Origin: Actinomycetota bacterium
GTDB lineage: Bacteria; Actinomycetota; UBA4738; HRBIN12
Length of the DNA stretch: 64,000 bases
Assembly (NCBI GenBank): GCA_040881665.1
Contig: JBBECT010000005.1
Location: forward strand, 326,138 to 390,137
Direction: 5' to 3'
The notes beneath the pieces are model-generated. The model saw nothing but the letters and a program-made list of their open reading frames with translations, was not told the DNA's origin and did not search any database. Below are positions 24,389 through 32,342 of the stretch, piece after piece. The number at the start of each line of letters is the position of its first letter. Positions within the stretch are counted from its first letter, which is position 1. The translations under genes were made by a program, and so were the position numbers.

Positions 24389-26677
24389 CTACAGCGAGCG
24401 GGCGACCTCGCGGACCTCGTAGACCTCGATCACATCGCCCTCTTTGATGTCCTGGAAGTTCGCGATCCCGATCCCGCATTCATAGCCTTGGGCAACTTCT
24501 TTGACGTCGTCCTTGAACCGGCGCAGCGAACCGATCGTCCCGTCGTAGGCGACGACGCCGTCCCTCACGACCCGTGCCCGCGAATCGCGCGTGATCGTGC
24601 CAGCCGTCACGTAGCAGCCGGCAACCACGCCGAGCTTTGGCACGCGGAACAGTTCCCGGACCTCTGCTTGGCCCTTCTCGACCTCCTCACGGGAGGGCGA
24701 CAGCAACCCAGACAGCGACTGCCGCACGTCGGCGATCGCGTCGTAGATCACCCGGTAGAGGCGAACGTCGACGCCTTCTTCCTCGGCGAGGGCCCGGGCA
24801 CCGGCGTCCGGCCGGACGTTGAAGCCGACGACGATCGCGTTGGAAGCCATCGCGAGCTGGACATCGTTCTCCGTGATACCGCCCGCCCCGGATCGCATGA
24901 TGCGGATCCGCACCTCATCCTGCGGGATCTTCAGGAACGAGTCGGTGAGCGCACCCAGGGATCCTTGGACATCGGCCTTCAAGACGAGGTTGAGTTCGGG
25001 CACCTCCTCGTCCTTCGCTTGCGCGAGCAGGTCCTGCAAGGTCGTCGCTCGCGGGGTCACCAGCTCGGCGGCACGCGTGCGCGATTCGCGCTCCTGGGCC
25101 ACGTGGCGTGCCCCACGCTCGTCGGCGACCTCGCGGAAATCGTCTCCCGCCGTCGGGACCGCGGACCAACCGAGGAGCAGCACCGGCTTCGAGGGACCGG
25201 CGCGCTTGACCGTCAGCCCGTTCTCATCCTGCATCGCGCGGATCTTCGCGAACGCCGTACCCGCCACGAGCGCATCGCCGACCTCGAGCGAACCGCGCTG
25301 CACGAGGACGGTGGCGACCGGCCCTCGCCCCTTGTCCAGGTGGGCCTCGATCACCGCGCCGCGTGCCCGGCCCTCGGGGTTCGCCTTGAGCTCCGCGAGG
25401 TCGGCCACGATCAGGATCGTGTCGAGCAGGGACTCGAGGTTGGTCCGCGCCTTGGCCGACACGTCGACGAACTCGTAGTCCCCGCCCCATTCGACGGGCA
25501 CGATCTCCCGCTCGACGAGCTGTCGCCTGACGCGGGTCGGATCGGCATCTTCCTTGTCCACCTTGTTCACCGCGACGACGATCGGAACCCCTGCCGCTTT
25601 CGCGTGGTCGAGGGCCTCCACCGTTTGGGGCATCACGCCGTCGTCGGCCGCGACGACGAGGACGGCGATGTCGGTCACCTGCGCTCCTCGGGCGCGCATC
25701 GCCGTGAACGCTTCGTGACCGGGAGTGTCGATGAAGGTGATCTCGCGCTCGCCCACGTGCGCCTGATACGCACCGATGTGCTGGGTGATCCCACCGAACT
25801 CGCCCTCGACGACGTTCGCTTCGCGGATCGCGTCGAGGAGCTTGGTCTTGCCGTGATCGACGTGGCCCATGATCGTGACGACCGGCGGCCGCGGTTGGAG
25901 GAGCGACTCGTCGACCTCTTCCTCGGGCTCTTCGTCCGAGAGGTCCTCGTCGACGGCCACGATCTCGGCCTCGTAGCCCAGTTCGTGCGCCACGAGCTGG
26001 AGGGCGTCGTCGGACAGCGAGGTGGTCGCGCTCGCCATCTCCCCCAACCCGAACAGAGTCTTCACGACCTCGGCGACCGTCTTCGACATCTTGTCGGCGA
26101 GTTCCTGCGCCGTGGCGCCGTGACCGACCTTCAGGACCGGGAGAACCGGGGCGGCTGAGTCCGCGCCCGGCTCGGCCGCCGCCGGCTCGGCGACCGCGGC
26201 TGCGGCGGGGGTCGGTACGGTCTCCGCGGCTGCGGCAGGGGCGGGAGCATCAGCCTCGGACGGTGCTTCCGTCGTCTTCGCTGCGACGGGTATGGTCGTC
26301 TTGGACGCCGTCTTCGTGGCGGCCGTCTTCTTGGCGGCCGTCTTCTTGGCGGCCGTCTTCGTGGCGGCCTTCACGGCCGCGGGCTCCGGGGCGGGGGCAT
26401 CGGCACCGGCCGGGGGCTCGACGGCCTTCTTCGCCGCCGCCTTCTTCGCCGCCGCCTTCTTCGCCGCGGGGGACCGCTTCTTCGGCGTGGGAGCCTCGAG
26501 GACATCCTTGGGCTTGCGACCCTTCACGGCTTTGCCGCCGGACGCACGCAGGCGCGGGACGGCCTCGTCGGGCACGCTGGAGCTGGCGGTTCCGCCGCCC
26601 AACCCCATCTCCTCGAGCGACGTCAGCAGCTGCTTGCTGCTGATGTCCAGTTCCTTGGCCAGTTCGTGAACCCTCAA
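24389..26677 (-). CDS. infB: Translation initiation factor IF-2
   Basis: GTPase that places initiator tRNA on the 30S subunit and promotes subunit joining. I use the TTG at 26677, which overlaps the ylxR stop (TTGA) and has GGGGGA upstream; the product begins [17 protein letters not shown], the IF2 N-terminal domain. A long Ala/Lys/Pro-rich linker follows, including repeats of KKAAA and KKTAA. The G domain shows [12 protein letters not shown] (near residue 265), DTPGHEAF and NKVDKEDA, then the IF2 C domains. 762 residues. Confidence 0.96.
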   Translation of the reverse strand: MRVHELAKELDISSKQLLTSLEEMGLGGGTASSSVPDEAVPRLRASGGKAVKGRKPKDVLEAPTPKKRSPAAKKAAAKKAAAKKAVEPPAGADAPAPEPAAVKAATKTAAKKTAAKKTAATKTASKTTIPVAAKTTEAPSEADAPAPAAAAETVPTPAAAAVAEPAAAEPGADSAAPVLPVLKVGHGATAQELADKMSKTVAEVVKTLFGLGEMASATTSLSDDALQLVAHELGYEAEIVAVDEDLSDEEPEEEVDESLLQPRPPVVTIMGHVDHGKTKLLDAIREANVVEGEFGGITQHIGAYQAHVGEREITFIDTPGHEAFTAMRARGAQVTDIAVLVVAADDGVMPQTVEALDHAKAAGVPIVVAVNKVDKEDADPTRVRRQLVEREIVPVEWGGDYEFVDVSAKARTNLESLLDTILIVADLAELKANPEGRARGAVIEAHLDKGRGPVATVLVQRGSLEVGDALVAGTAFAKIRAMQDENGLTVKRAGPSKPVLLLGWSAVPTAGDDFREVADERGARHVAQERESRTRAAELVTPRATTLQDLLAQAKDEEVPELNLVLKADVQGSLGALTDSFLKIPQDEVRIRIMRSGAGGITENDVQLAMASNAIVVGFNVRPDAGARALAEEEGVDVRLYRVIYDAIADVRQSLSGLLSPSREEVEKGQAEVRELFRVPKLGVVAGCYVTAGTITRDSRARVVRDGVVAYDGTIGSLRRFKDDVKEVAQGYECGIGIANFQDIKEGDVIEVYEVREVARSL

Positions 26678-26955
26678 GAGTCCCCCACAACTTCGTCGAT
26701 CTCGGCTCGTAGCCTGGCTGCTGCCTCGGCACACGCGCCCGTCCGCAGGGCCCGGGTAAGCCCTCCACGGTCGATCGCGATCGCGACGCAGTCGGGATCC
26801 CGATGCAGGTAGGCGCCCCGACCGGGGGCCGAACCCGCCGGGTCCACCCTCAGGGTACCGTCCGGCGCCTTCACCACTCGCAGCAGGTCACCCTTGGTGG
26901 CCCGCTGCCGGCAGCCGACGCAGGTCCGCTCCGGTGCCGGCCGACGTCGTTCCAC
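26674..26955 (-). CDS. ylxR: YlxR-family nucleic-acid-binding protein (RnpM-like)
   Basis: 93 residues. The family motif TCVGCRQRATKGDLLR lies near residue 10, followed by the GRGAYLHRDPDCVAIA segment. YlxR proteins bind RNA; the Bacillus homologue modulates RNase P. GTG 26955 has GGGGAG upstream and follows the nusA stop with 1 base between. The open frame upstream (65 codons, Pro/Arg-rich) is antisense to the nusA tail and is not coding. Confidence 0.9.
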   Translation of the reverse strand: MERRRPAPERTCVGCRQRATKGDLLRVVKAPDGTLRVDPAGSAPGRGAYLHRDPDCVAIAIDRGGLTRALRTGACAEAAARLRAEIDEVVGDS

Positions 26956-26956
26956 G

Positions 26957-28300
26957 TCAGCTCCCCGCGGGAGCCTCCTCGTTCTGCTCCGACGGCGCCG
27001 GTTCGGCCACGGGCGTCGGTGCCACGTCCGTCCCCGACTCGGGCTCGGGCTCGGGCACCTCGGCCGCGGCCTCGGCGGGCGCAGACTCGGGCTGGGGTGC
27101 GGGTGCGGGTTCCGGCTCCGCGGGGGCGGGAGGCGCCGGGGCGGGACCACGGGCCTCTTCCTGCTGCTGGCTCTCGGACTTGATGTCGATACGCCAGCCG
27201 GTCAGCCGCGCGGCGAGCCGCGCGTTCTGGCCCTCCTTGCCGATCGCGAGCGAGAGTTGATAGTCGGGAACGATCACGAGAGCGTTCTGCGTGGAGTCGT
27301 CGGTCTCTACCCGGTTCACCTTCGCGGGTTGGAGGGCGTTCGCCACGAACTCCGCCGGGTTCGGGCTCCAGGGGACCACGTCGATCTTCTCGCCCCGCAG
27401 CTCGTTCACGACCATGCGAACGCGCGAGCCCTTCGGTCCGACACACGCTCCGACCGGGTCCACGGCAGGCTCGTTCGACGCGACGGCGATCTTCGAGCGG
27501 TGGCCCGGCTCGCGCGCCACGTTCTTGATCTCGACGATGCCCTCGTCGATCTCGGGGACCTCCATCGCGAACAGCGACTTCAACAACCCGGGGTGCGAGC
27601 GTGACACGACGATCTGCGGGCCCTTCGTCCCCTTGCGGACCTCCGTGATGTAGGCCTTGAGGCGTTCGCCGTTGCGGTACGGCTCGGACGGAACCTGCTC
27701 ACCCTGCGGCAGCAGCGCCTCGACCTTTCCCAGGTCGAGGAGCGTGTATCGACGCTCGGACTGCTGAACGATCCCGGTCACGACATCGCCCTCGCGTCCG
27801 GCGAACTCTTCGTAGGTCATCTCCCGTTCGGCGTCGCGGAGCTTCTGGAAGATCACCTGCTTGGCCGTCTGCGCCCCGATCCGCCCCTTGAACTCGTCGG
27901 TGACCTCGACCTCCTGTTCGGAGACGATGCGGATCTCGGGCTCCACGGGCTCCGCTGGTTCGGTGGGCTCGAAGGATTGCGCCTCCGGTGCTCCGTCCGT
28001 TGCGACTGCCGTGTCGGCATCGCCGGACGGCGGCGCCTCCGCCGCTACCTCGACGACGGCCTCGGACTCGTCCGGGTAGATCTCCTCGAGCTCCTGGAGC
28101 CAGATGCGCAGGTCGCCGGTTTCGGGGTCGATCGACGCACGGACACCGAGGGTCTCCTCATCGATCTCCGGATGCTCCTGCTTGTACCAAGTCTTGTAGG
28201 CGGAGGCCATCGCCTCCTCGAGTCCCGCGAGGATCGTCTCGAACGCGATGCCCTTCTCACGCTCCAGCTCGCGGAGCGCAGCGATCATCTCTGCGTTCAT
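26957..28300 (-). CDS. nusA: Transcription termination/antitermination protein NusA
   Basis: Binds RNA polymerase and nascent RNA to control pausing, termination and rRNA antitermination. The 447-residue protein has an N-terminal polymerase-binding domain, an acidic insert (about residues 75-130), an S1 domain (GDVVTGIVQQSERRYTLLDLG), and two KH domains (VGPKGSRVRMVVNELRGEKID; AIGKEGQNARLAARLTG). A Pro/Ala/Glu-rich tail of about 70 residues ends it. The acidic insert is unusual. ATG overlaps the rimP stop (ATGA). Confidence 0.95.
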   Translation of the reverse strand: MNAEMIAALRELEREKGIAFETILAGLEEAMASAYKTWYKQEHPEIDEETLGVRASIDPETGDLRIWLQELEEIYPDESEAVVEVAAEAPPSGDADTAVATDGAPEAQSFEPTEPAEPVEPEIRIVSEQEVEVTDEFKGRIGAQTAKQVIFQKLRDAEREMTYEEFAGREGDVVTGIVQQSERRYTLLDLGKVEALLPQGEQVPSEPYRNGERLKAYITEVRKGTKGPQIVVSRSHPGLLKSLFAMEVPEIDEGIVEIKNVAREPGHRSKIAVASNEPAVDPVGACVGPKGSRVRMVVNELRGEKIDVVPWSPNPAEFVANALQPAKVNRVETDDSTQNALVIVPDYQLSLAIGKEGQNARLAARLTGWRIDIKSESQQQEEARGPAPAPPAPAEPEPAPAPQPESAPAEAAAEVPEPEPESGTDVAPTPVAEPAPSEQNEEAPAGS

Positions 28301-28773
28301 CGGGTGCTCCTCTTCTGCTCGGCCGCCCAGTCGAACACCGTGCGGGCCGACGCGATGTCGTCGTACCTGACGCGAACCTCTCCGCCGTCGGCGGCCACCA
28401 CGATGGCCTCCGCGTCGGCCGAGACGAGCGCGCCCGAATGCGTTCTGGAGCCGTCCACCGGCTCCGTCGTCTTCACCTTCACCAGATCACCGACACGCCG
28501 CCGGAAATGCTCCGGCCGGATCAGCGAGCGCTCGATCCCCGGCGAGGACACTTCGAGCCGGTAGGAACCCGGTCCCGGATCGAACCCCTCGAGGTCCAAT
28601 CGCCGCGAGATCTTGTCGGAAACAGCCGCGATCGTGCCGAGGTCGAGCGGCTGCTCGGCGTGGTCGATCGTGACGCGAAGCACGCGTCCGCCGCCCTCCC
28701 GGGCCATCTTCACCTCGACCAGCTCGAGCCCTTCGTTCTCGAGCACCGGGGTCAGCACCGCTTCCAGGTCCAT
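28297..28773 (-). CDS. rimP: Ribosome maturation factor RimP
   Basis: 158 residues; needed for 30S assembly. The ATG at 28773 has AAGGAGG 2-3 bases upstream. Core motifs are LEVSSPGIERSLIRPEHFRR and the N-terminal ELVEVKMAREGGGRVLRVTID. First gene of the rimP-nusA-ylxR-infB-DUF503-rbfA-nrnA-truB run. A promoter and a leader hairpin precede it. Confidence 0.95.
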   Translation of the reverse strand: MDLEAVLTPVLENEGLELVEVKMAREGGGRVLRVTIDHAEQPLDLGTIAAVSDKISRRLDLEGFDPGPGSYRLEVSSPGIERSLIRPEHFRRRVGDLVKVKTTEPVDGSRTHSGALVSADAEAIVVAADGGEVRVRYDDIASARTVFDWAAEQKRSTR

Positions 28774-28828
28774 CTCCTCCTTACGGGCCCTCCCTCGACC
28801 CTGGCCGGCACCGGCTCCCAGAAACAGA

Positions 28829-28849
28829 AAGTGGGCCGCGAGCCCACTT
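28829..28849 (-). terminator. Leader hairpin (attenuator-like) upstream of rimP-nusA
   Basis: Perfect 8-bp stem AAGTGGGC/GCCCACTT with a 5-base loop. On the minus strand it is followed by TTCTGTTTCTG, a partly U-rich tail. It lies 25-45 bases after the predicted start site and about 55 bases before the rimP ATG. An intrinsic terminator in a nusA-operon leader would allow NusA-dependent feedback. It could also end proS transcripts. Confidence 0.65.
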
Positions 28850-28879
28850 CGGTAACGCACGAGTGCCTGGTCCTTCGCG

Positions 28880-28885
28880 AGTATA
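28880..28885 (-). promoter_or_regulatory. Predicted -10 box of the rimP-nusA operon
   Basis: TATACT on the minus strand, the best -10 match in the window. It predicts a leader of about 100 bases that includes the AAGTGGGC hairpin. No clear -35. Confidence 0.55.
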
Positions 28886-28970
28886 GCGGAGGGTCTTCTA
28901 ATGCCCGTTCAGCAGGCACGACGCGTCTCCGGTCCCCGCTGCTCGAACCCGGACGACCCGGCGAAAGGAA

Positions 28971-30680
28971 CTACGGGGCGGCGTGAAGAGCCTGAACGAT
29001 CGCCTCGACCGCGTTGTCGACCGGCGCCTGGGAACGCTCTCCGGACGCGCGGACCTTCACGTCGACCGTGCCGCCGTCGATCCCCCGCTTGCCGACGACG
29101 ACCTGGACCGGGTACCCGATCAGGTCGGCATCGGTGAACTTGACGCCCGCCGAAGCGTCGCGATCGTCGAGCGCGGTATCGAGCCCACGTTCGGTGAGCA
29201 CCCGGTAGAGGCTCTCGGCGCGAGCGACGACCTCCGCGTGGTCGCGGTTCGCCATCACGATCACGACCTGGAACGGTGCCAGCGCCTTCGGCCAGACGAT
29301 GCCGTCGTCGTCGTTGTGCTGCTCGACGACCGCGCCGATCACGCGCGAGATCCCCATGCCGTAGCACCCCATCACCAGCGGGCGCTCGATCCCGTCGTCG
29401 TCGACGAACGTCGACTTCAGGGGCTCGGAGTACCGCGTTCCCAGCTGGAAGGTGTGTCCCACCTCGACCGACCGTCCGATCGTCAGACCGCCGCCGCATC
29501 GGGGGCACACGTCGCCGTCGGTCACGGTCGCGATGTCCTCGAGGCGATCGATCGTGAAGTCGCGGCCGGGGGCGATCCCCTTCGTATGCGCATCGGCACG
29601 GTTGGCGCCTGTGATCCAGTCCGAGCGGGTCCGGACCCGGTTGTCGGCGACGATCGTGACCCCGTCGTGATCCTGGGGTCCCGTGAATCCCACGACCATC
29701 CCGTAACGGCCGAAGTCGGCCGTATCGAACATCCGCAGCTCCGACCCCGAAAACAGACGTCGAAGCTTGCCCTCGTTCACATCCCGGTCCCCGGGAACCA
29801 GGACCAGGATCGGCGCGCCGTCCACCACGTAGGCCATCGACTTCAAGGTCTCACCTGGCGCGACCTCGAGGAGCGTCGCGACCGCCTCGATCGTCGACGC
29901 GCCGGGCGTGGGAACGTCCTGCCGCTCTGCGGGGGCGCCGGTCGCCTCGTCGGGAGTGGCGGCGACCGCCGCTTCGACATTCGCCGCGTAGTCCCCGCGC
30001 TCGCAACGGACGAACAGGTCTTCGCCGACATCGGCGGGCGCCATGAACTCGTGGTTCACGTCCCCGCCGATCAACCCGGGGTCGGCCTCCACCTGTGCGA
30101 AGTCCAGGCCGCAGCGGGTGAGGATCGCTCTGTAGGCATCGACCATCTTCCGGTAGCTCTCGCGCAGCCCGTCGACGTCGCGGTCGAACGAGTAGGCATC
30201 CTTCATCAGGAACTCGCGCCCGCGCAGCAGGCCCGACCGTGGACGGGCCTCGTCCCGGTACTTCCATTGGATCTGGTACGCGTTCACTGGCAGATCCCGG
30301 TAACTCTCGACCTCGCTGGCGACCAGTGGCGTGATGATCTCCTCGTGGGTGGGCCCGAGCGCGAGCTCACGATCCTGGCGATCGTGCAGGGTGAACAGCA
30401 GGTCCTCCTCGACGTAGGCGTCCCACCGGCCGGTGACCTTCCAGGGCTCGCTGGGAACGATCGCCGGGAGCCGCACCTGTTGCGCACCCGCGGCGTCCAT
30501 CTCCTCGCGGACGATGTGTTCGACCCTCTGCAAGGTTCGGAGTCCGAGGGGGAGGAACGAATACACGCCGGCCATGAGCTGACGGATCATCCCCGCCCGC
30601 AGCAGCAGTCGGTGCGAGGGAGCGTCCGCGTCGGCTGGCGCCTCGCGGAGCGTGCGGGAGAAGAGTTGGGACAGACGCAT
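28971..30680 (-). CDS. proS: Prolyl-tRNA synthetase (bacterial type with editing insertion)
   Basis: 569 residues, class II synthetase of bacterial type. Motif 1 region (LLLRAGMIRQLMAGVYSFLPLG), motif 2 (KYRDEARPRSGLLRGREFLMKDAYSFD) and motif 3 (GCYGMGISRVIGA) are present. A YbaK-like editing domain lies about residues 235-390 (LLEVAPGETLKSMAYV), which removes mischarged alanine. A CPRCGG zinc-ribbon pair lies near 405. TATCCT is 6 bases before the ATG with no Shine-Dalgarno, so it is probably leaderless and transcribed separately from rimP. Confidence 0.96.
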   Translation of the reverse strand: MRLSQLFSRTLREAPADADAPSHRLLLRAGMIRQLMAGVYSFLPLGLRTLQRVEHIVREEMDAAGAQQVRLPAIVPSEPWKVTGRWDAYVEEDLLFTLHDRQDRELALGPTHEEIITPLVASEVESYRDLPVNAYQIQWKYRDEARPRSGLLRGREFLMKDAYSFDRDVDGLRESYRKMVDAYRAILTRCGLDFAQVEADPGLIGGDVNHEFMAPADVGEDLFVRCERGDYAANVEAAVAATPDEATGAPAERQDVPTPGASTIEAVATLLEVAPGETLKSMAYVVDGAPILVLVPGDRDVNEGKLRRLFSGSELRMFDTADFGRYGMVVGFTGPQDHDGVTIVADNRVRTRSDWITGANRADAHTKGIAPGRDFTIDRLEDIATVTDGDVCPRCGGGLTIGRSVEVGHTFQLGTRYSEPLKSTFVDDDGIERPLVMGCYGMGISRVIGAVVEQHNDDDGIVWPKALAPFQVVIVMANRDHAEVVARAESLYRVLTERGLDTALDDRDASAGVKFTDADLIGYPVQVVVGKRGIDGGTVDVKVRASGERSQAPVDNAVEAIVQALHAAP

Positions 30681-30686
30681 CCTCGA

Positions 30687-30692
30687 AGGATA
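30687..30692 (-). promoter_or_regulatory. Predicted -10 box of proS (leaderless)
   Basis: TATCCT on the minus strand ends 6 bases before the proS ATG; no Shine-Dalgarno. Confidence 0.5.
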
Positions 30693-30740
30693 CCGTCGTC
30701 GGGCGAGGAGTTCCGCGCGGGTGCGAGGGAGCGGAGCAGA

Positions 30741-32261
30741 TCAGGCGGGATCGAGCACGTCGAGCCACTGGTGCCACAGCGCCGTGGCGCCACCGCCGTC
30801 GGAGATCGCGAACTGGTTGGCGACCGCGACCCTCGATGGGGCCGATGGGTCGCGGTTCGCCGCGTTCGATCCGCCCCACGGATCCGGGCCCTGCCCCGCC
30901 TGGTACCGGGCCTCCCCCGCCCGAAGCAGCGTGGTCCCGTCCACCACGCCGCCGACGACGTCGGTCGCGTACGCGGACAGGAACTGCCCGCCTCCGAGCA
31001 CGCCGGCACGGCTGTGGGTGATGACGATCGTTCCCGAAGCCGTCGTCGCGACGGCGGGCCACGCGAGATCCCTGTCCTCGACGAACAGGGAGCCTTGACC
31101 CGACACCGCCGACGAGGTGAGGTCCGGCTCGGGCCGCAGCTGGTACCAGCGGATCGCCGACTCCACGTACGAGGCGTCCCCGGCGGCGCGCGCGACCGCG
31201 TGTGCGGTGCTGATGCGGTTCGTGTCGACGTCGAACCAGGAGGGACCGAGCCGCAGGTCGCCGGTATCCCAGAACGTGTCGGGATCGCCGATCCCGCCAT
31301 CGCGCTGCGTCCCGTACGGCGCGACCGATGCCGACGGCACCTTGCGGGAGACACGGGCGAGCTTGTAGCCCCCAGCCGTCTTGCGGATCCGCCACAGGAC
31401 GAGCCGATCGCCCCGAGCGGTTCCCTGGAACGAGACGAGGTACTGCACGTTCGGCGAGGTTCCTCCGACCGTCTGCACCGGTTGCAGCCCCACGCCGCGC
31501 TCGCGGTTCGGGTCGCGGGTCTTCTCGTTGGCGAACACCTTCGGGGCGAGCTTGCCGCACGACCCGTAGAGCTGGCCCTTCGCGAACGAGAGGACCTGCG
31601 CGTAGTGGAACTTCGTTCCCTTCATGCCGCGCTGGTCGGTCGCGACCGTGACCCGGTCGCCGGTGAACCCGAGCGCGGGTGCGGCGGGCCGCTGCTCGCC
31701 GTCGTTCTTCGTTTGATCGCCGGCGACGCGCCGAACGCACCATGCATCCGGATCGTCGGCATCGGCGTCCCGAACCGTGGCAAGGACGATCCACGACCGG
31801 GTCGGCTTCGACGCCTTGTCCTGCCCGACGAACGCGAGCACGAACCGATCAGCGTAGGCGTCGTAGACGACGCGCGGTGACGACTCCACCGCACCTGCGG
31901 GGAGGGCGCCCTCGAAGACCCGGAGCCGGACCGGCCATCCGGGCCGAACAGCGCCCCCGCCCGCGGGGAACACGCCGATGTGGGCGTTGACCGCCGACAC
32001 GAACCAACTCTGCCCCAGTGCCCCGGTGCTCCATGCGGGTGTGGCTTCGAGACGGTCGTCAACACCGAGGAAACCCCCCTCAGAGACCGGCACGCGCTGG
32101 ATCGACGGGTCGGTCGAGTCGAGCGTCGCCTCGAGCCGGGGCGCGAGTTTGGCCTCGATCAACGATCCGGGCGAGCCCGAGACTCCAGCGGAGGCCACCC
32201 CGGCCGTCCACAGGAGACAGGTGGCGAGTGAAGAGGCAAGGACGGAACGAAGCAGGCGGAT
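30741..32261 (-). CDS. Secreted protein of unknown function, possible ATC start
   Basis: About 506 residues, family not recognised. The first standard start is GTG 32198, but that would cut off a clear signal peptide. Reading from ATC 32261 gives a basic start (RLLR), a hydrophobic core and a VASAG cleavage site, with AGAAGG 9 bases upstream. The mature part has many beta-type stretches, conserved-looking Trp/Asp/Gly turns (WFDVDTN, DPWGGSNAANRDP, TFWDTGDLRLG) and two or three cysteines. It could be a beta-propeller, but no repeat is clean. It ends with WLDVLDPA. Immediately downstream of a subtilase on the same strand, so possibly co-secreted with it. Confidence 0.65.
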   Translation of the reverse strand: MRLLRSVLASSLATCLLWTAGVASAGVSGSPGSLIEAKLAPRLEATLDSTDPSIQRVPVSEGGFLGVDDRLEATPAWSTGALGQSWFVSAVNAHIGVFPAGGGAVRPGWPVRLRVFEGALPAGAVESSPRVVYDAYADRFVLAFVGQDKASKPTRSWIVLATVRDADADDPDAWCVRRVAGDQTKNDGEQRPAAPALGFTGDRVTVATDQRGMKGTKFHYAQVLSFAKGQLYGSCGKLAPKVFANEKTRDPNRERGVGLQPVQTVGGTSPNVQYLVSFQGTARGDRLVLWRIRKTAGGYKLARVSRKVPSASVAPYGTQRDGGIGDPDTFWDTGDLRLGPSWFDVDTNRISTAHAVARAAGDASYVESAIRWYQLRPEPDLTSSAVSGQGSLFVEDRDLAWPAVATTASGTIVITHSRAGVLGGGQFLSAYATDVVGGVVDGTTLLRAGEARYQAGQGPDPWGGSNAANRDPSAPSRVAVANQFAISDGGGATALWHQWLDVLDPA

Positions 32262-32342
32262 AGCGTCAACCCTTCTGGAACGGCGATCAAGGGGAGCTCG
32301 AACCTGAGCGCCATCGACCCTACCGCAGCGCTGCCGCGGGGA

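Noticed and set aside
24488-26158. A 556-codon plus-strand frame opposite infB
   Set aside because: It is antisense to the conserved IF2 G domain and has no recognisable domain or ribosome site.
26250-26520. Short tandem repeats in the 5' third of infB
   Set aside because: They encode the normal Lys/Ala-rich linker of actinobacterial IF2, not a CRISPR or mobile repeat.
28983-31880. A 965-codon open frame on the plus strand opposite proS and the secreted protein
   Set aside because: Composition (Arg/His/Asp/Val-rich) and lack of any motif mark it as the complement of high-GC coding sequence; proS on the other strand is certain.
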